From NCBI GenBank assembly GCA_030824805.1, contig JAPJRC010000009.1, forward strand, positions 1 through 54,844: a DNA stretch of 54,844 bases. The letters are read 5' to 3'. A program made the position numbers and the translations under genes. Shown one piece after another: positions 52,058-54,844 of this stretch (its first letter is position 1; each line of letters starts with the position of its first letter). The notes beneath the pieces were generated by a model, which was not told the origin of the DNA, searched no databases, and saw nothing but the letters and a program-made list of their open reading frames with translations. This DNA comes from Micavibrio sp. Lineage in GTDB: Bacteria; Pseudomonadota; Alphaproteobacteria; Micavibrionales; Micavibrionaceae.

Positions 52058-52789
52058 ATGTTGGAACTACTTTACAGCCCCGAAGCATGGGCGTCCCTGT
52101 TAACCCTGACGGTTCTCGAAATCGTTCTGGGTATCGATAACATCATCTTTATTTCGATCATTGCGGCGAAGCTGCCCGCAAACCAGCAAAACAAGGCGCG
52201 GACCATCGGCCTGATGCTAGCGCTGGTTATGCGTATAGTTTTGCTCTCGCTGATCTTCTGGATCGCACACCTGACCGATCCGTTGTTCGCCGTTATGGGC
52301 CATGAAATTTCCTGGCGCGACATTATCCTTATCGGCGGCGGTTTGTTCCTGCTCGTCAAAGGCACGATGGAAATTCACCACACGGTGGAAGGCGATGAAG
52401 GCGAGAAGACGACCAATCTGAAACAGGTGACATTCGGTGCCGTTCTTGCACAGATCGCCGTCCTGGATATCGTGTTCTCTCTGGACTCGGTTATCACGGC
52501 TGTCGGTATGGTGGACGAACGCGCCATCATGATCGCCGCCGTTATCATCTCCATCGGTGTGATGTTGTTCGCGGCGAAACCGGTTTCCGATTTCGTCAAC
52601 GCGCACCCGACGGTAAAGATGCTGGCGCTTTCCTTCCTGCTGCTGGTCGGTATGGCTTTGATCGCGGACGGGTTCGAAGTCCATATTCCGCGTGGCTATC
52701 TGTACTTCGCGGTTGCGTTCTCGCTGGGCGTGGAATGCCTCAATCTCTGGGTTAAAAAGAACGCAGAGAAGAAGAAGTTAAAGGGCTGA
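52058..52789 (+). CDS. TerC family membrane protein
   Basis: A 243-residue protein with about seven transmembrane helices. EIVLGIDNIIFISI and VLDIVFSLDSVITAVGM carry the paired aspartates thought to bind divalent cations in the TerC/Alx family, which exports manganese or resists metals. The C-terminal end is basic (KKNAEKKKLKG). A strong terminator follows. Confidence 0.93.
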   Translation: MLELLYSPEAWASLLTLTVLEIVLGIDNIIFISIIAAKLPANQQNKARTIGLMLALVMRIVLLSLIFWIAHLTDPLFAVMGHEISWRDIILIGGGLFLLVKGTMEIHHTVEGDEGEKTTNLKQVTFGAVLAQIAVLDIVFSLDSVITAVGMVDERAIMIAAVIISIGVMLFAAKPVSDFVNAHPTVKMLALSFLLLVGMALIADGFEVHIPRGYLYFAVAFSLGVECLNLWVKKNAEKKKLKG

Positions 52790-52810
52790 CACCGTTAAAG
52801 TCTTAATAAA

Positions 52811-52837
52811 GCCGGGAGATGATCCCGGCTTTTTTTA
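52811..52837 (+). terminator. Intrinsic terminator after terC
   Basis: GCCGGGA (52811-52817), a 5-base loop, TCCCGGC (52823-52829) and then a run of seven or more T residues. It ends the secDF-terC side of the operon. Confidence 0.95.
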
Positions 52838-52917
52838 TATTAGAGGAATTTTTATTGACATAACCTGCAAGTGAGCGCAAAGCTGCCTCCGGTGTTGAAA
52901 TTTAGAGGAGTGTAACC

Positions 52918-53442
52918 ATGACCATTAAACAAACCATCGCAGCCGGGATCGTTGCTCTTGCACCGTCGTTTGCGAATGCGGAATGTGCCGTTGACTGGAT
53001 CGATGCCAGAAGAGTCGCTGCCGAACTGGCCAATACAAATGTTCAAAACTGGAACCGTCCATTGCTGGAATCCATGGGCGATAAAAAGCTTTTTGAAGTC
53101 TCCAGAGAACTGACCCGCGTTCTGGATCAGTCCACAAAAAGAGACACACAGTTTTTTGATCGTATCGAACGCGCTATCGAGCAGGAAGCAAGAGCCAAGG
53201 AGCAGGCCGGCGGCAGACAAAGGCCCGTTGATTGGACGCAAGTAACGAGAGGCGCTCCCGAGCATTTGATGTCCTTGGCTGAGAAAATTCAAAACGGCGC
53301 ATTGACCGTGAGCGCGGCGCGCCGTGAAGCGGAAGCCAGTAACGGCAATGCCGTTGTGCTTGGCGCTCTTGCAGAGATAAAACCCACAGGCGCCTGCCTC
53401 TCGGTTGTGGCTCCCGCCGCACCTCCGGCGCCCGCACGATAA
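52918..53442 (+). CDS. Exported hypothetical protein, 174 residues
   Basis: A signal peptide (MTIKQTIAAGIVALAPSFANA) is followed by a helical body with RIERAIEQEARAKEQAGGRQRPVDWTQVTRGAPEHLMSLAEKIQ. The C-terminal end is alanine-proline rich (APAAPPAPAR). I do not recognise a family. GAGG precedes the ATG. A strong terminator follows 8 bases after the stop, so it is a single-gene unit, placed downstream of the terC terminator. Confidence 0.75.
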   Translation: MTIKQTIAAGIVALAPSFANAECAVDWIDARRVAAELANTNVQNWNRPLLESMGDKKLFEVSRELTRVLDQSTKRDTQFFDRIERAIEQEARAKEQAGGRQRPVDWTQVTRGAPEHLMSLAEKIQNGALTVSAARREAEASNGNAVVLGALAEIKPTGACLSVVAPAAPPAPAR

Positions 53443-53450
53443 TTCAAAAA

Positions 53451-53475
53451 GGCCGGAAGATATCCGGCCTTTTTT
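53451..53475 (+). terminator. Intrinsic terminator of the 52918 gene
   Basis: GGCCGGA (53451-53457), a 5-base loop, TCCGGCC (53463-53469) and a run of T residues, with an A-tract on the other side so that it can act on both strands. Confidence 0.95.
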
Positions 53476-53605
53476 ATGCTATAATGATTGCATCAACCGC
53501 CACCGCGCGCCTTGGTAAATGTTGGTCAACTTTAACGCTTTAGCGTGGTCAATTCTGGTCATATCGTGAAGGTTTCACACATAAAAAAGCCCCCGAAGGG
53601 GCTTT
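53476..53605 (+). ncRNA. Possible small RNA or repeat cluster between two terminators
   Basis: A 107-base interval lies between the plus-strand terminator at 53451 and the minus-strand sodB terminator at 53583. It contains TATAAT at 53480-53485 with an upstream TGC, an extended -10 element, so a plus-strand transcript could start near 53492. Three direct TGGTCA copies (53523, 53546, 53556) and one inverted copy (53618-53623) follow, plus ACGCT-TT-AGCGT at 53535-53546. No open frame of size fits. It could also be only an operator field for sodB. Confidence 0.25.
53583..53605 (-). terminator. Intrinsic terminator of sodB
   Basis: On the minus strand AAAGCCCC, a TTCG loop, GGGGCTTT and six T residues. 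It lies 28 bases after the sodB stop. On the plus strand the same hairpin has only three T residues, so it would end a plus-strand transcript less well. Confidence 0.92.
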
Positions 53606-53633
53606 CAAAATGTTGGTTGACCAGGATTAACGA

Positions 53634-54260
53634 TTAGGCCGCAATTTTCATTGGCCCTTTTTCGTATAGCTCTGCCACATAATCCCAATTGATCAGGCTA
53701 TCGACAAACGCTTCGAGGTATTTCGGGCGGGCGTTTCTGTAATCGATGTAATACGAGTGTTCCCAGACATCGACGCCGAGCAGGGCGGTTTTGCCGAACA
53801 CGACAGGGTTTTCACCGTTCGGCGTTTTGATGATTTCCAGCTTGCCGCTTGCATTGTCCAGTGCGAGCCACGCCCAGCCGGAACCGAACTGGCCAACGCC
53901 CGCTTCGATGAATTTCTTTTTGAAACCCTCATAGCCTTCGAGGTCGGATTTGATCTGTGCTTCCAGCTTGCCGGAGATTTTCGTGCCGCCGCCGTCTTTT
54001 TTCATCCAGTTCCAGAAATGGATATGGTTGAAATGCTGGCCAAGCTGGTTGAACAGGCCGGCTTTGGACTTATCCTTGTATGCGGCGACCATGGCTTCCT
54101 CAAGGCTCAGATTTTCAAGGCCCGTGCCCTGTATCAACTCGTTGCCCTTGTCCACATAGGCTTTGTGGTGCTTGTCGTGGTGGAATTCCAGCGTTTCAGC
54201 CGACATATACGGCGCCAGGGCGTCATAGGAATAGGGGAGCGGGGGGAGTTCGAAAGCCAT
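53634..54260 (-). CDS. sodB: Iron superoxide dismutase SodB
   Basis: A 208-residue Fe-type superoxide dismutase. The metal ligands are H27, H79 (GQHFNHIHFW), D164 and H168 (DVWEHSYYIDY), in the pattern of E. coli H26/H73/D156/H160. Q75 in LGQHF is the glutamine typical of the iron form. The start at 54260 (MAFELPPLPYSYDAL) is chosen because AGGAGAC lies 8 bases upstream; the longer frame adds no conserved residues. It is divergent from the squalene-synthase-like gene. Confidence 0.97.
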   Translation of the reverse strand: MAFELPPLPYSYDALAPYMSAETLEFHHDKHHKAYVDKGNELIQGTGLENLSLEEAMVAAYKDKSKAGLFNQLGQHFNHIHFWNWMKKDGGGTKISGKLEAQIKSDLEGYEGFKKKFIEAGVGQFGSGWAWLALDNASGKLEIIKTPNGENPVVFGKTALLGVDVWEHSYYIDYRNARPKYLEAFVDSLINWDYVAELYEKGPMKIAA

Positions 54261-54346
54261 AATAGTCTCCTGCGTTTTTGGGCTTGATAAAATGCTAACA
54301 GCTAACCTATAGGTTTTGTTCAATTTCTCAAGGATGGAACGTGCCA

Positions 54347-54844
54347 ATGGACGCAACTTTTCTCGCGGTCGAGCTAAAAAAAGCCGATCCGGACCGCTAT
54401 TTGTTAACGCTGTTCGCGCCGCGTGAGCACAGACCCGCTTTGCATGCGCTTTATCTGTTCAACATCGAGTTGGTCAAAACCCGCCCATCGGTTTCCAATA
54501 CCCAGCTTGGCCATATCCGCCTGCAATGGTGGCGGGATGAAATTGCCAAAATCTATGACGGAGGGGACGGTGGACAAGTGCCGTTGTTATCCACACTCGC
54601 ACCGCTCATGCACAACGGCACGCTGCCCCACGAATGGTTTGAGGCTCTTATCTACGCACGGGAATTCGATCTCGAAGACGTTGCACCGGCAAGCTGGGCA
54701 GGATTAAGAAATTATGCGGACTTTACGACGACCCCTTTGCATCAATTGGCGCTTCGAATCGTGGGTGAGAACGCTGCAATTGACGAAATACGCCATATTT
54801 CGACAAATTATTGGGCTTTGGAGGCGATACGCAAAGTTCCATTA
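54347..54844 (+). CDS. Squalene/phytoene-synthase-like protein, N-terminal part (3' end cut by window)
   Basis: The first 166 residues of a protein of the squalene/phytoene synthase fold. RYLLTLFAPREHRPALHALYLFNIELVKTRPSVSNTQLGHIRLQWWRDEIAKIYDG is the usual opening of the bacterial homologues of the complex I assembly factor NDUFAF6. The aspartates normally needed for prenyl diphosphates cannot be judged from the part present. A ribosome-binding site AAGGA lies before the ATG. The Mth938-like gene at 51373 is the matching NDUFAF3-type partner. Confidence 0.85.
   Translation, partial: MDATFLAVELKKADPDRYLLTLFAPREHRPALHALYLFNIELVKTRPSVSNTQLGHIRLQWWRDEIAKIYDGGDGGQVPLLSTLAPLMHNGTLPHEWFEALIYAREFDLEDVAPASWAGLRNYADFTTTPLHQLALRIVGENAAIDEIRHISTNYWALEAIRKVPL

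Overview
The window is a gene-dense stretch of bacterial chromosome. The evidence points to an alphaproteobacterium: a C4-pathway 5-aminolevulinate synthase (hemA), the gene blocks HDAC-like/xseB/ispA/dxs, ispH/thrB/rnhA and serS/pcm/nlpD-like/yajC/secD/secF/Mth938, a Rickettsia-type 17 kDa glycine-zipper lipoprotein, and a CheY-like regulator with the GPDRRRR-type tail common in Rhodospirillales-like bacteria. A deep-branching, Micavibrio-like lineage is possible but is only inference. I saw no transposase, phage gene, CRISPR array or rRNA. One tRNA (Leu, GAG) is present.

Layout. 1-5700: a tightly overlapping trehalose/alpha-glucan operon (treZ end, GH57-DUF3536, treY, free-standing CBM48), rich in ATA codons unlike most of the window. 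5750-9480: a small membrane protein, a TetR regulator with a 15-bp palindrome behind it, a small unknown gene, hemA and a ribokinase-like gene. 9500-11440: a YjfB-like small protein with a possibly leaderless promoter, an unknown protein paired with a response regulator, and a zincin-family protein that has lost its HExxH histidines. 11439-20520: htpG, pdxH, the 17 kDa-type lipoprotein, a large unknown protein, then fabI, two tandem secreted paralogues, aroC, phhB and a DUF4189 protein, and a histone-H1-like basic protein. 20639-28735: sppA, two HAD phosphatases, dxs, a YciI protein, ispA, xseB, a 45-codon gene and an HDAC-family hydrolase. 28808-33790: an AGE-family epimerase, a lipoprotein, ispH, thrB, rnhA and an unknown gene. 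33896-41220: PBP1A, then a minus-strand run tRNA-Leu, fkbM, queuosine-precursor transporter, maeB, mgtE. 41455-47184: lipB, an unknown gene, an N-formylglutamate amidohydrolase, serS, pcm, an NlpD-like LysM/M23 lipoprotein. 47432-54844: yajC, secD, secF, a peptidoglycan-binding lipoprotein, Mth938-like, a small exported protein, terC, an exported unknown, sodB, and the start of a squalene/phytoene-synthase-like gene.

Functionally the window is mostly housekeeping: isoprenoid synthesis (dxs, ispA, ispH), protein export (yajC-secDF), envelope growth (PBP1A, NlpD-like, lipoproteins), cofactors (hemA, pdxH, lipB) and central metabolism (maeB, aroC, thrB). The most unusual items are small: the degenerate zincin, the leaderless YjfB-like gene beside the response-regulator pair, the tandem cysteine-containing secreted paralogues, the free-standing CBM48 protein, a possible TetR operator, and a terminator-flanked repeat-rich interval next to sodB that may encode a small RNA. 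Coordinates of starts follow the best ribosome-binding site, and several differ from the longest open frame.
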